A stretch of DNA of 23,144 nucleotides from an uncultured Bacteroides sp. (GCA_905201685.1 CAJKOW010000032.1:1-23144), one strand, 5' to 3'. Shown: positions 6,089 to 13,848, counted from the stretch's first letter. The notes: a model not told the origin generated them from the sequence alone. Made by a program: numbers and translations.

Positions 6089-7546
6089 ATGAAGAATAGA
6101 CGTTTTTTTGTGTGGATTACAGTGGCCATGCTATATCCATCGTTGCTGATGGCGCAGCAATCCAGCAAGATGGTTTCGGACAAGAATGCTGCAGGAGTGC
6201 GGGTAAGCGTATCGGATACTGTCAGAGCAGATACCTTGTCCGGGATATTGAAGGAAAATCTGATGTTGAAACTAAATAAGGTGGATTCCGTTTTCAGGCT
6301 GGATACGGTTTCGGTGCTGTATGAAAAGAATCTGGGGGTATTGAACTACCTGAATGATCCTTCTTCGCCGGAGCGTTACATTGCGTGGAATCCGTATTAT
6401 TATCGGCTTTTTGTGCCTTTTACTTATTATTATGGTCCGCTGAATCGTTATTCGACCTTGACGTGGAAGTTTCAGCAGCCGGATACGGTGCCTGCGCTGA
6501 CGCGGGATTTGTTGCCTTACGACACGTTGAGCTTCTCGTCGCTGGATCGGATTGAACAAGTGGTTGACCGCACACTGTTGTCGGCTTATGTGCACTGTCC
6601 GCGGAAAGTGGTCCGTACGGAGGATGTCATTAACCGGGGACGACTTTTCAAGGATGACATTGAGAAGGAGGCTTCGTCCAGACCTTCCATCATCAAACTT
6701 TTCTCGCAGGAAAAAATGTCGGTAAAGCAGGATGCGGGAGTGGTTATCCACAAACCGAATTGGTGGACTACCGGAGGAAACGGATCGTTGCAGATTACGC
6801 AGAATTACATTTCGGGCAACTGGTATAAGGGAGGTGAAAGTACCAATTCGGTGCTTGCCAGCCTGCAGTTGTTTGCAAACTACAACGACCGTGAAAAAAT
6901 TCAGTGGGAGAATCTGATTGATGCAAAATTGGGATTCACATCGGCACCCTCGGATACTTACCACGATTATCTGGTTAATACCGACCAGGTGCGCATCTAC
7001 AGTAAATTGGGCGTTCAGGCTGCCACTAACTGGTATTACACGATTTCTACCGAATTCAAGACACAGTTCTGCCATAGCTATAAGTCGAACGAAGAGCCGC
7101 TGGTTTCTGCTTTCCTGGCACCGGCTGACTGGTCGGCCAGTATCGGTATGGATTACAAGTTGCACAAAAACAAGATAAACCTTTCTGTGTTTATAGCACC
7201 TTTGACGTGGACGATGCGATATATCGGAAACAGTAAGGTGAACGAGGTGAATTTCGGCTTGGAAGAAGGAAAGACGGTGAAGCATGACTTCGGTTCGCAG
7301 ATAAAGCCTACACTGACCTGGCAGATTATTTCGTCGATATCGTTGGAGTCGCGTCTTGACTTCCTGACAAGTTACAAGTGGGTGCGTATCGAATGGGAAA
7401 ATACATTCAACTTTGTGTTGAACCGTTATTTGTCAACGAAGCTGTATGTACATGCCCGGTTTGACGACAGCAGTGTTCCGACTTCGGGAAGCAGTTACTT
7501 CCAGTTGAAGGAATTGCTCAGCTTTGGTATCAACTACACCTGGTAA
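6089..7546 (+). CDS. DUF3078 family predicted outer-membrane beta-barrel protein
   Basis: A 485-residue exported protein. Residues 1-22 form a signal peptide (basic MKNRR, hydrophobic core, cleavage likely after LLMA with QQSS next). Residues 25-215 are a less conserved region rich in Tyr and Pro. From about 223 the DUF3078 signature appears: NWWTTGGNGSLQITQNYISG then NWYKGGES (244-251). Alternating beta-type strands follow to the end. The last residues, SFGINYTW, end in an aromatic residue as outer-membrane barrels do. The exact role of DUF3078 proteins is not known to me. The gene stands alone, with its own promoter and terminator, and is flanked by inverted copies of the octamer palindrome. 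Confidence 0.85.
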   Translation: MKNRRFFVWITVAMLYPSLLMAQQSSKMVSDKNAAGVRVSVSDTVRADTLSGILKENLMLKLNKVDSVFRLDTVSVLYEKNLGVLNYLNDPSSPERYIAWNPYYYRLFVPFTYYYGPLNRYSTLTWKFQQPDTVPALTRDLLPYDTLSFSSLDRIEQVVDRTLLSAYVHCPRKVVRTEDVINRGRLFKDDIEKEASSRPSIIKLFSQEKMSVKQDAGVVIHKPNWWTTGGNGSLQITQNYISGNWYKGGESTNSVLASLQLFANYNDREKIQWENLIDAKLGFTSAPSDTYHDYLVNTDQVRIYSKLGVQAATNWYYTISTEFKTQFCHSYKSNEEPLVSAFLAPADWSASIGMDYKLHKNKINLSVFIAPLTWTMRYIGNSKVNEVNFGLEEGKTVKHDFGSQIKPTLTWQIISSISLESRLDFLTSYKWVRIEWENTFNFVLNRYLSTKLYVHARFDDSSVPTSGSSYFQLKELLSFGINYTW

Positions 7547-7582
7547 AAACGGAAGCGGGATTGAGGCCTGCTTCATCGGCAT

Positions 7583-7650
7583 AAGGATGTTTTCTCTGTC
7601 GGACCTGTATGCGGGATGACAGGAAAAACATCTTTATTTTTTGTCTTTTT
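7583..7650 (+). terminator. Terminator of the DUF3078 gene
   Basis: The arms AAGGATGTTTTCTCTGTC (7583-7600) and GACAGGAAAAACATCTT (7618-7634) pair with few mismatches around a 17-base loop. A T-rich run (TATTTTTTGTCTTTTT) follows at 7635-7650. It begins 37 bases after the stop codon. Confidence 0.75.
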
Positions 7651-7669
7651 CTGATGCTTGCCACATACT

Positions 7670-7902
7670 GTTAAGGAGTTAAGAAGTTAAGGAGTTATAG
7701 AAGTTATCACTCCGCTTTGCTCTGTTAGAAGTTAAAGCCGATAGTCTTGCAAAAGGGAAATAGGCAGTAACAGGTCTATTGGCCTGTATCCTTTTCACAA
7801 AGGTATTGGCTTAACTCCTTAACTCCTTAACTTCTTAACTTCTTAATTTTTTAACTTCTTAACTCCTTAACTACAGCCTATTAATATATTTACGAAACTT
7901 AA
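7670..7902. repeat. Octamer palindromic repeat element, copy R3 (longest)
   Basis: The left arm has GTTAAGGA, GTTAAGAA, GTTAAGGA (7670-7693). TTAGAAGTTAAAGCCGATAG (7725-7744) is the left half-core. A loop of about 48 bases follows, then the conserved 24-base core (7793-7816). Eight consecutive octamers run from 7811 to 7874: TTAACTCC twice, TTAACTTC twice, TTAATTTT, TTAACTTC, TTAACTCC, TTAACTAC. The flank 7871-7902 matches R2 in inverted orientation. This element fills most of the 503-base gap between the DUF3078 and rseC-like genes, where I see no other gene. Confidence 0.85.
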
Positions 7903-7992
7903 ATCAGATGTCAAAGCCGATAAAAAAAGGCATAAATACCTATGAAATCGGAAAAATGAACGTTATCGCACACAAAAAAACTATTTATTCTC

Positions 7993-8021
7993 TTGCAGTT
8001 CGTAAATAATGAGTAAATTTG
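7993..8021 (+). promoter_or_regulatory. Promoter of the rseC-rnf operon
   Basis: TTG at 7993-7995 and TAAATTTG at 8014-8021 (followed by CCGCG) fit the Bacteroidota -33 and -7 elements with an 18-base spacer. The start site would be near 8028, giving a leader of about 22 bases before the ATG at 8050. Confidence 0.7.
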
Positions 8022-8049
8022 CCGCGATTTGTAATGCTCACTTTGCAAA

Positions 8050-8472
8050 ATGGCGAATACTATAGAACATCAAGGTATTGTGGAAAACATAACAGGTTCT
8101 CATCTTCAGGTGCGGATCATTCAAACTTCTGCCTGTGCGGCATGTAGTGTCAAGGGGCACTGCACTTCGGCCGACGTGAAAGAAAAACTGATTGACGTAA
8201 CGGTGACTGATGCATCTTCCTATCGGGTAGGTGATCGGGTCTGTGTGGTTGGTGAGTTGTCGATGGGGGCCTTGGCCGTGTTGTATGCTTTTGTTTTTCC
8301 TTTTCTGATTTTAGTTGTTTCTCTTTTTGTCTTCATGGGCATTTGGAACGACGAGTTGCCTGCGGTGCTTGTTTCTTTTCTGCTTTTGGTGGTTTACTAT
8401 TTTGTTTTGTGGTTGAACAGGGGACGGATGAGCCGTAGATTTTCGTTCTCGATAAAGCCGGAGATTAACTAA
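8050..8472 (+). CDS. rseC: RseC/MucC-like membrane protein (SoxR-reducing system family)
   Basis: A 140-residue inner-membrane protein. The N-terminal soluble part has three closely spaced cysteines, CAACSVKGHC (Cys29, Cys32, Cys38), as in the RseC/MucC family, and another at Cys65. Two hydrophobic segments follow (about 72-97 and 103-122), then a basic end. In gamma-proteobacteria RseC is linked to sigma-E control, and with Rsx (Rnf-like) proteins to keeping SoxR reduced. In Bacteroidota this gene commonly precedes rnfB, so a role in Rnf assembly or redox sensing is inferred. It is the first gene of the operon, 33 bases ahead of rnfB. The start ATG fits the promoter closely. The family call is firm; the function is not. 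Confidence 0.85.
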   Translation: MANTIEHQGIVENITGSHLQVRIIQTSACAACSVKGHCTSADVKEKLIDVTVTDASSYRVGDRVCVVGELSMGALAVLYAFVFPFLILVVSLFVFMGIWNDELPAVLVSFLLLVVYYFVLWLNRGRMSRRFSFSIKPEIN

Positions 8473-8505
8473 TTTAAAAATAAATAACTAATAAACAACT
8501 GATTT

Positions 8506-9417
8506 ATGAATGTAATTCTGATTGCAGTGATTTCTTTGGGAGTCATCGCGCTCGTTTCGGCGGTTGTGCTCTATGTGGCTTCCAAGAAGTTTGCCGTGTA
8601 TGAAGATCCGCGAATAGCCCAGGTTTCGGCAGTGTTGCCCCAGGCCAATTGCGGTGGATGTGGGTATCCTGGTTGTAGCGGATTTGCCGATGCGTGCGTA
8701 AAGGCCGGCTCTCTGGATGGTAAATTGTGTCCTGTGGGAGGGCAAGCCGTTATGAGCAAGGTCGCTGAGATTTTGGGACTGGATGCTTCGGCATCCGAGC
8801 CGATGGTAGCGGTGGTAAGATGTAATGGTACTTGTGCCAATCGTCCGCGAATCAACCAGTATGACGGTGCAAAGAGTTGTGCCATTGTTTCCTCGCTTTA
8901 CGGGGGCGAGACCGGATGTAGCTACGGTTGCTTGGGATGTGGAGACTGCGTATCGGCCTGTCAGTTCGGAGCAATCCGCATGAATCCTGAAACAGGTTTG
9001 CCCGAAGTGGACGAGGCTAAATGTACGGCCTGCGGAGCCTGTGCAAAAGCTTGTCCGCGAAACATCATCGAGATTCGTCCGCAGGGAAAGAAGTCGCGCA
9101 GGGTATATGTGCAATGTGTCAACAAGGATAAGGGAGCTGTGGCCCGGAAGGCATGTACGGCTGCTTGTATCGGTTGTGGCAAGTGCGTGAAGGTATGTCC
9201 GTTCGAAGCCATTACCTTGGAGAACAATCTGGCTTATATCGATTATCATAAGTGTAAGTCGTGTCGCAAGTGTGAGGAAGTTTGTCCACAGGGAGCTATC
9301 GTCGCCCTTAACTTCCCGCCACGCAAGCCGAAGACGGAAGAAGCTCCTCAGGCCGAGGCTCCGAAAGCAGCTGCTGCAAAAGCTGCCGGAGCGGCAGAGG
9401 CAAAAAGCAATGATTAA
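8506..9417 (+). CDS. rnfB: Rnf complex subunit B, polyferredoxin
   Basis: The 303-residue electron-entry subunit of the Rnf complex, taking electrons from ferredoxin on the cytoplasmic side. Residues 4-25 form the membrane anchor. The first iron-sulfur motif is CGGCGYPGC (Cys49, 52, 57) with Cys75. Four ferredoxin-type CxxCxxCxxxC motifs follow, at 142-152 (or 145-152 with Cys138), 173-183, 221-231 and 250-260. Extra cysteines at 106, 110, 125, 204 and 217 are also present. This is the long, four-motif form seen in anaerobes rather than the short E. coli RsxB. The C-terminal 25 residues are an Ala/Lys/Glu/Pro tail with no fold apparent. It is followed by rnfC after 33 bases. Confidence 0.96.
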   Translation: MNVILIAVISLGVIALVSAVVLYVASKKFAVYEDPRIAQVSAVLPQANCGGCGYPGCSGFADACVKAGSLDGKLCPVGGQAVMSKVAEILGLDASASEPMVAVVRCNGTCANRPRINQYDGAKSCAIVSSLYGGETGCSYGCLGCGDCVSACQFGAIRMNPETGLPEVDEAKCTACGACAKACPRNIIEIRPQGKKSRRVYVQCVNKDKGAVARKACTAACIGCGKCVKVCPFEAITLENNLAYIDYHKCKSCRKCEEVCPQGAIVALNFPPRKPKTEEAPQAEAPKAAAAKAAGAAEAKSND

Positions 9418-9450
9418 AGGAAAAATAAACGAATAAAAATACAGAATCGT

Positions 9451-10788
9451 ATGTTGAAGACATTTTCTATTGGTGGAGTTCATCCTCACGAAAATAAGCT
9501 TTCAGCGCATCAGCCCATAGTCAAGGCTGAGATCCCGGCCAAGGCAGTGATTCTGCTGAGTCAGCATATTGGTGCGCCGGCCAAGCCGGTTGTTGCCAAA
9601 GGGGATGTGGTGAAAGTGGGAACAAAAATAGCCGAACCCGGAGGCTTTGTCTCTGCGGCCATTCATTCTTCTGTTAGCGGAAAAGTTGCTAAGATTGATA
9701 CGGTGATCGATGCCAGCGGTTATGCCAAACCGGCTATCTTCATTGATGTGGAAGGTGACGAATGGGAAGAGAGCATCGACCGTAGTGATGCGTTGGTGAA
9801 GGAATGCAATCTGTCATCGGAAGAGATTGTGAAAAAAATAGCCGATGCAGGTATTGTCGGCATGGGTGGTGCCTGTTTCCCTACTCAGGTCAAGCTGTGT
9901 CCGCCTCCGGCATTCAAGGCCGAGTGTGTCATTATCAATGCCGTTGAGTGCGAACCTTATCTGACAGCCGACCATCAGCTGATGCTGGAACATGCAGAAG
10001 AGATTATGGTTGGTGTGTCCATCCTGATGAAGGCGGTTAAAGTGAACAAGGCCTTTATCGGCATTGAAAACAACAAGCCCGATGCGATTCAGCTGATGTC
10101 GAAGGTGGCTTCTACCTATGCAGGTATCGAGGTAGTGCCTTTGCAGGTGAAATATCCGCAGGGAGGTGAGAAGCAGTTGATCGATGCCATCATCAAGCGT
10201 CAGGTAGCTGCTGGTGCCCTGCCTATTTCGACCGGTGCCGTTGTGCAGAATGTAGGAACAGCCTTTGCGGTGTATCAGGCAGTACAGAAGAACAAGCCCT
10301 TGATAGAACGCGTCGTGACGGTGACCGGAAAATCGCTTGCCAAGCCTTCGAACTTCCTGGCACGTATCGGTACGCCGATAAGCCAGCTGATTGATGCATG
10401 CGGCGGTCTGCCTCAGGACACCGGTAAGATTATCAGTGGCGGTCCGATGATGGGTAAGGCTTTGGTAAATACCGATGTGCCGACTGCAAAAGGAACTTCG
10501 GGTGTGCTTATTATGAACGATAAGGAAGCCAAGCGCAGCCAGGTGCAACCCTGTATCCGGTGTGCCAAGTGTGTGGGGGCTTGCCCGATGGGGCTGGAGC
10601 CTTATTTGCTTGCCACCGTTTCGGCTCATGGCGATTTTGAGAGAGTGGAAAAAGAAGATATTATGTCGTGTATTGAATGTGGCTCGTGTCAGTTTACCTG
10701 TCCTTCCAACCGTCCGATGCTGGACTTCATACGTCTGGGCAAAGCAAAGGTCGGCGCCATGATACGTGCACGTCAAGTAAAAAAATAA
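9451..10788 (+). CDS. rnfC: Rnf complex subunit C, NADH/FMN-binding
   Basis: The 445-residue peripheral subunit that exchanges electrons with NAD(H). The N-terminal GGVHPHENK (8-16) is typical of RnfC. The glycine-rich GMGGACFPT (138-146) is in the Complex I 51-kDa-like domain expected to bind FMN and NADH. An SLBB-type region follows. Two 4Fe-4S motifs are at Cys368/371/374/378 (CIRCAKCVGACP) and Cys407/410/413/417 (CIECGSCQFTCP). The protein lacks the long alanine/lysine-rich C-terminal extension of E. coli RsxC and ends shortly after the second cluster. It lies between rnfB and rnfD in a continuous operon. Confidence 0.97.
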   Translation: MLKTFSIGGVHPHENKLSAHQPIVKAEIPAKAVILLSQHIGAPAKPVVAKGDVVKVGTKIAEPGGFVSAAIHSSVSGKVAKIDTVIDASGYAKPAIFIDVEGDEWEESIDRSDALVKECNLSSEEIVKKIADAGIVGMGGACFPTQVKLCPPPAFKAECVIINAVECEPYLTADHQLMLEHAEEIMVGVSILMKAVKVNKAFIGIENNKPDAIQLMSKVASTYAGIEVVPLQVKYPQGGEKQLIDAIIKRQVAAGALPISTGAVVQNVGTAFAVYQAVQKNKPLIERVVTVTGKSLAKPSNFLARIGTPISQLIDACGGLPQDTGKIISGGPMMGKALVNTDVPTAKGTSGVLIMNDKEAKRSQVQPCIRCAKCVGACPMGLEPYLLATVSAHGDFERVEKEDIMSCIECGSCQFTCPSNRPMLDFIRLGKAKVGAMIRARQVKK

Positions 10789-10802
10789 ATTAGCACAAAT
10801 CT

Positions 10803-11795
10803 ATGAATAAGTTAATTGTATCCCTTTCACCCCATGTACATGGAGGTGATAGCGTGAAGAAGAATATGTACGGTGTGCTTGTGGCACTGATCCCGGCTTT
10901 TCTTGTGTCGCTATATTTTTTCGGGCTGGGCGCGCTGATCGTTACGCTTACTTCCGTGCTGGCCTGTCTCTTCTTCGAGTGGGCTATCGGTAAATATCTG
11001 CTGAAGAAACCTACGACTACCATTACAGACGGCTCGGCCATCATAACGGGTGTACTGCTGGCCTTCAATCTGCCTTCCAACCTGCCGGTGTGGATTGTCA
11101 TTATCGGTGCGCTTTTTGCAATTGGGGTAGGTAAGATGTCGTTTGGCGGTCTGGGATGTAACCCTTTCAATCCTGCTTTGGCCGGACGTGTATTCCTGTT
11201 GCTTTCTTTCCCGGTGCAGATGACCAGCTGGCCGGAGGTGGGGCAGCTGACAGCTTATACGGATGCGACGACGACTGCGACTCCGCTGGCTATCATGAAG
11301 GGTGTGATTAATGGGGCTCCGGGCATGTCGTTGAGCGATTTGCCGCAGTCTTTCCATCTGTTGATCGGAAACAACAGCGGTTGTATCGGCGAGGTCAGTG
11401 CGTTGGCTCTGCTGATCGGACTGGCCTACATGCTGTGGAAGAAGATCATTACCTGGCACATTCCGGTATCTATCCTTGTGACGGTATTTGTATTTACGTC
11501 CATCATGCATTGGGTCGATCCGGAAAAGTATGCTTCCGGTGTGATGCATCTGCTTTCGGGTGGTCTGATGCTGGGTGCCATTTTTATGGCAACCGACTAT
11601 GTGACTTCGCCGATGAATCACAAGGGGATGCTGATCTATGGTGTCTGCATCGGATTGCTGACGGTCATTATCCGTTTGTTCGGAGCTTATCCGGAAGGAA
11701 TGTCGTTTGCTATTCTTATCATGAATGCATTCACTCCGTTGATTAATACGTATGTTAAACCTAAACGCTTTGGGGAGGTAGCGAAAAAGAAATGA
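10803..11795 (+). CDS. rnfD: Rnf complex subunit D, covalent-FMN membrane protein
   Basis: A 330-residue integral membrane subunit with about nine or ten hydrophobic helices, homologous to NqrB. The conserved GGLGCNPFNPALAGRVF (115-131) and MATDYVTSPM near the C-terminal third are family signatures. The covalent FMN is expected on a threonine in an SGAT-type site; here the matching stretch is DATTTATPLA, making Thr160 the candidate (TTAT in place of SGAT). The stop overlaps the rnfG start in ATGA, so translation of the two is probably coupled. No flavin transferase (ApbE) is encoded in the window. Confidence 0.96.
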   Translation: MNKLIVSLSPHVHGGDSVKKNMYGVLVALIPAFLVSLYFFGLGALIVTLTSVLACLFFEWAIGKYLLKKPTTTITDGSAIITGVLLAFNLPSNLPVWIVIIGALFAIGVGKMSFGGLGCNPFNPALAGRVFLLLSFPVQMTSWPEVGQLTAYTDATTTATPLAIMKGVINGAPGMSLSDLPQSFHLLIGNNSGCIGEVSALALLIGLAYMLWKKIITWHIPVSILVTVFVFTSIMHWVDPEKYASGVMHLLSGGLMLGAIFMATDYVTSPMNHKGMLIYGVCIGLLTVIIRLFGAYPEGMSFAILIMNAFTPLINTYVKPKRFGEVAKKK

Positions 11796-12454
11796 AAAAG
11801 TTAGAATCATCCTTGAAGAATATGTTGTTGGTGCTGACGGGGGTGACGGTTGTCTCCGTAGCATTGCTGGCTTATGTCAATGAACTGACAAAGGAACCCA
11901 TTGCACAGGCCAATGCCAAAACGTTGAGCGATGCTGTCAGTGCCGTTGTTCCCGGCTTTGATAATGACCCGATTGCAGAAAAGAAAATTCAGGAAGTGAA
12001 CGGGGTGCAATACGCTGTTTATCCGGCCACGAAGGGCGGTGAATATATCGGTGCGGCCGTTGAAGCTACATCTACCGGTTTTGGCGGTGAACTGAAGGTG
12101 CTGGTCGGATTTGACGCCAAAGGCAACATCATCGATTACTCTTTGCTGTCACATTCCGAAACGCCGGGATTGGGCTCGAAGGCTGCGGATTGGTTTAAGA
12201 AGGGAAACAAAGGCGACATTGTGGGCCTTAATCCCGGTGAAGCTCCTCTTACGGTAAGTAAGGATGGCGGTCAGGTTGATGCCATTACTGCTTCTACGAT
12301 CACTTCGCGTGCTTTCCTGAACGCGGTGAATGCTGCCTATGCGGCTTATGCCGGTCAGAATACGACTGACGGTGCAACTGGCGCTACGCAAAAACATGTT
12401 GAACCTGCTAATGACGATGAGTCTGCCGCTGCGGATTCGGTTAGCGTAAAATAA
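11792..12454 (+). CDS. rnfG: Rnf complex subunit G, covalent-FMN protein
   Basis: A 220-residue protein anchored by one N-terminal helix (about 10-29), with an FMN-binding domain on the outer face of the membrane. Family features are LLSHSETPGLGSK (118-130) and the flavin site DAITASTITSRA (163-174), where Thr169 is the expected FMN attachment residue (TAST in place of the usual TGAT). The last 35 residues form a low-complexity tail. That tail contains DGATGAT (193-199), which fits the ApbE target pattern Dxx(S/T)GA(T/S) better than the main site does. It starts inside the rnfD stop and is followed by rnfE after 13 bases. Confidence 0.95.
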   Translation: MKKLESSLKNMLLVLTGVTVVSVALLAYVNELTKEPIAQANAKTLSDAVSAVVPGFDNDPIAEKKIQEVNGVQYAVYPATKGGEYIGAAVEATSTGFGGELKVLVGFDAKGNIIDYSLLSHSETPGLGSKAADWFKKGNKGDIVGLNPGEAPLTVSKDGGQVDAITASTITSRAFLNAVNAAYAAYAGQNTTDGATGATQKHVEPANDDESAAADSVSVK

Positions 12455-12467
12455 AGAAAGGAAAGCT

Positions 12468-13052
12468 ATGAACAATTTTAAAGTGTTGATGAACGGGATA
12501 ATTAAGGAGAACCCTACGTTTGTCCTGTTGCTTGGTATGTGTCCTACGTTGGGTACTACTTCTTCAGCTATTAATGGTATGGGCATGGGGCTTGCCACGA
12601 TGTTTGTGCTGATTTGCTCGAATGTCGTGATCTCCGCTATCAAGAATCTGATTCCCGACATGGTGCGTATTCCTTCATTTATTGTGGTAATTGCCTCTTT
12701 CGTTACCTTGTTGCAGATGATCATGCAGGCTTATGTACCCGGTTTGTATGCCACATTGGGATTGTTTATTCCCTTGATTGTGGTGAACTGTATCGTACTG
12801 GGACGCGCCGAAGCTTTTGCGGCCAAAAACGGTCCGTTGGCTTCCATGTTCGACGGTCTGGGTATCGGTTTGGGTTTCACCCTGGGTCTGACTCTGTTGG
12901 GTGCAGTTCGCGAACTGCTGGGAACAGGCAAGATTTTTGGTTTGACAATCTTCCCTGAAGACTATGGTATGCTGCTGTTTGTTCTTGCTCCGGGTGCATT
13001 CATCGCATTGGGCTACTTGATTGCTGTGGTGAACCGCTTGAAGAAAGCGTAG
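12468..13052 (+). CDS. rnfE: Rnf complex subunit E, integral membrane
   Basis: A 194-residue subunit with six predicted membrane helices, homologous to NqrD and RnfA. It carries one of the paired cysteine sets believed to hold the intramembrane [2Fe-2S] cluster with RnfA: Cys25 in LLGMCPTLG and Cys108 in LIVVNCIVLG. FDGLGIGLGFTLGLTLLGAVRELLG is split over 128-152 and is typical. The start is ATG after an AGGAAAG stretch, one of the better ribosome-binding sites in the window. Confidence 0.96.
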   Translation: MNNFKVLMNGIIKENPTFVLLLGMCPTLGTTSSAINGMGMGLATMFVLICSNVVISAIKNLIPDMVRIPSFIVVIASFVTLLQMIMQAYVPGLYATLGLFIPLIVVNCIVLGRAEAFAAKNGPLASMFDGLGIGLGFTLGLTLLGAVRELLGTGKIFGLTIFPEDYGMLLFVLAPGAFIALGYLIAVVNRLKKA

Positions 13053-13091
13053 TGTGTAAAGGCATAATTAATATTTGTAAATCAATAAGAT

Positions 13092-13670
13092 ATGGAATAT
13101 ATATTGATATTTATATCGGCAATCTTTGTGAATAACATTGTTTTGTCGCAGTTCTTGGGAATTTGTCCGTTTCTTGGCGTATCCAAGAAGATTGATACCG
13201 CACTGGGTATGTCGGCAGCGGTAGCGTTTGTGCTTACTATTGCTACTATTGTTACATTCCTTATTCAGAAATACGTTCTCGATGCATTCGGGTTAGGATA
13301 TCTGCAGACCATTACTTTCATTCTGGTTATTGCAGCATTGGTTCAGATGGTAGAGATTATCCTGAAGAAAGTATCTCCTTCGCTTTACCAGGCTTTGGGT
13401 GTGTTTTTGCCTCTGATTACGACCAACTGCTGTATTCTGGGTGTGGCTATTCTTGTCATTCAGAAAGATTACGATCTGCTGACGGGAGTCGTTTATGCCT
13501 TCTCTACCGCATTGGGCTTTGGACTGGCATTGACGCTGTTTGCCGGTTTGCGCGAACAGATGAGTCTGGTAAGTATTCCCAAGGGTATGCAGGGAACTCC
13601 CATTGCTCTTATCACGGCGGGCTTGCTGGCTATGGCGTTTATGGGCTTCTCGGGTGTCGTAAAGATCTGA
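13092..13670 (+). CDS. rnfA: Rnf complex subunit A, integral membrane
   Basis: A 192-residue six-helix subunit, homologous to NqrE and paralogous to RnfE. Cys25 (FLGICPFLG) and Cys113 (TTNCCILG) match the cluster cysteines of RnfE; a second cysteine, Cys114, follows directly. FLPLITTNCCILGVA and ALTLFAGLREQM are family signatures. It is the last gene of the operon and is followed after 19 bases by a strong terminator. The gene order B-C-D-G-E-A puts A at the end, unlike the E. coli rsxABCDGE order. Confidence 0.96.
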   Translation: MEYILIFISAIFVNNIVLSQFLGICPFLGVSKKIDTALGMSAAVAFVLTIATIVTFLIQKYVLDAFGLGYLQTITFILVIAALVQMVEIILKKVSPSLYQALGVFLPLITTNCCILGVAILVIQKDYDLLTGVVYAFSTALGFGLALTLFAGLREQMSLVSIPKGMQGTPIALITAGLLAMAFMGFSGVVKI

Positions 13671-13689
13671 TCCTATTGTAATGAATTGT

Positions 13690-13731
13690 GCGCGGATGGC
13701 GGCTTGCAGAGAGTTGCCATCCGCGCTTTTT
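13690..13731 (+). terminator. Intrinsic terminator of the rnf operon
   Basis: The arms GCGCGGATGGC (13690-13700) and GCCATCCGCGC (13716-13726) pair perfectly over 11 bases around a 15-base loop, and TTTTT follows at 13727-13731. It starts 19 bases after the rnfA stop and isolates galE from the operon. Confidence 0.92.
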
Positions 13732-13840
13732 GTGTAGGAGGAGAATGTATTTGGCATGTGTTTTTTAGTAAAATTGTTTAATAAAGAGCGAATTCTTTAA
13801 TTTTTTTCTCAACTTTCTGCTTTTTCTTAATTTATTTTTC

Positions 13841-13848
13841 TACATTTG
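13841..13848 (+). promoter_or_regulatory. -7 element for galE
   Basis: TACATTTG, followed by CG, matches TAnnTTTG exactly, 41 bases before the galE ATG. The upstream region is a T-rich run without a clear TTG box at the right distance, so only the -7 part is supported. Confidence 0.6.

Noticed and set aside
5947..6183. A 78-codon minus-strand open frame overlapping the start of the DUF3078 gene
   Set aside because: Its end is encoded by the octamer repeat (giving LQELQELEE) and its beginning is antisense to the DUF3078 signal peptide. It shows no family resemblance.
90..7902. Octamer elements as insertion sequences
   Set aside because: There is no transposase, no clear target-site duplication, and the ends are not uniform among the three copies. 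A non-autonomous element remains possible but is not shown.
8488..9489. A long minus-strand frame of 333 codons across rnfB
   Set aside because: It is antisense to a clear iron-sulfur protein, and its Ser/Thr/Arg-rich composition is what reading the opposite strand of such a gene gives.
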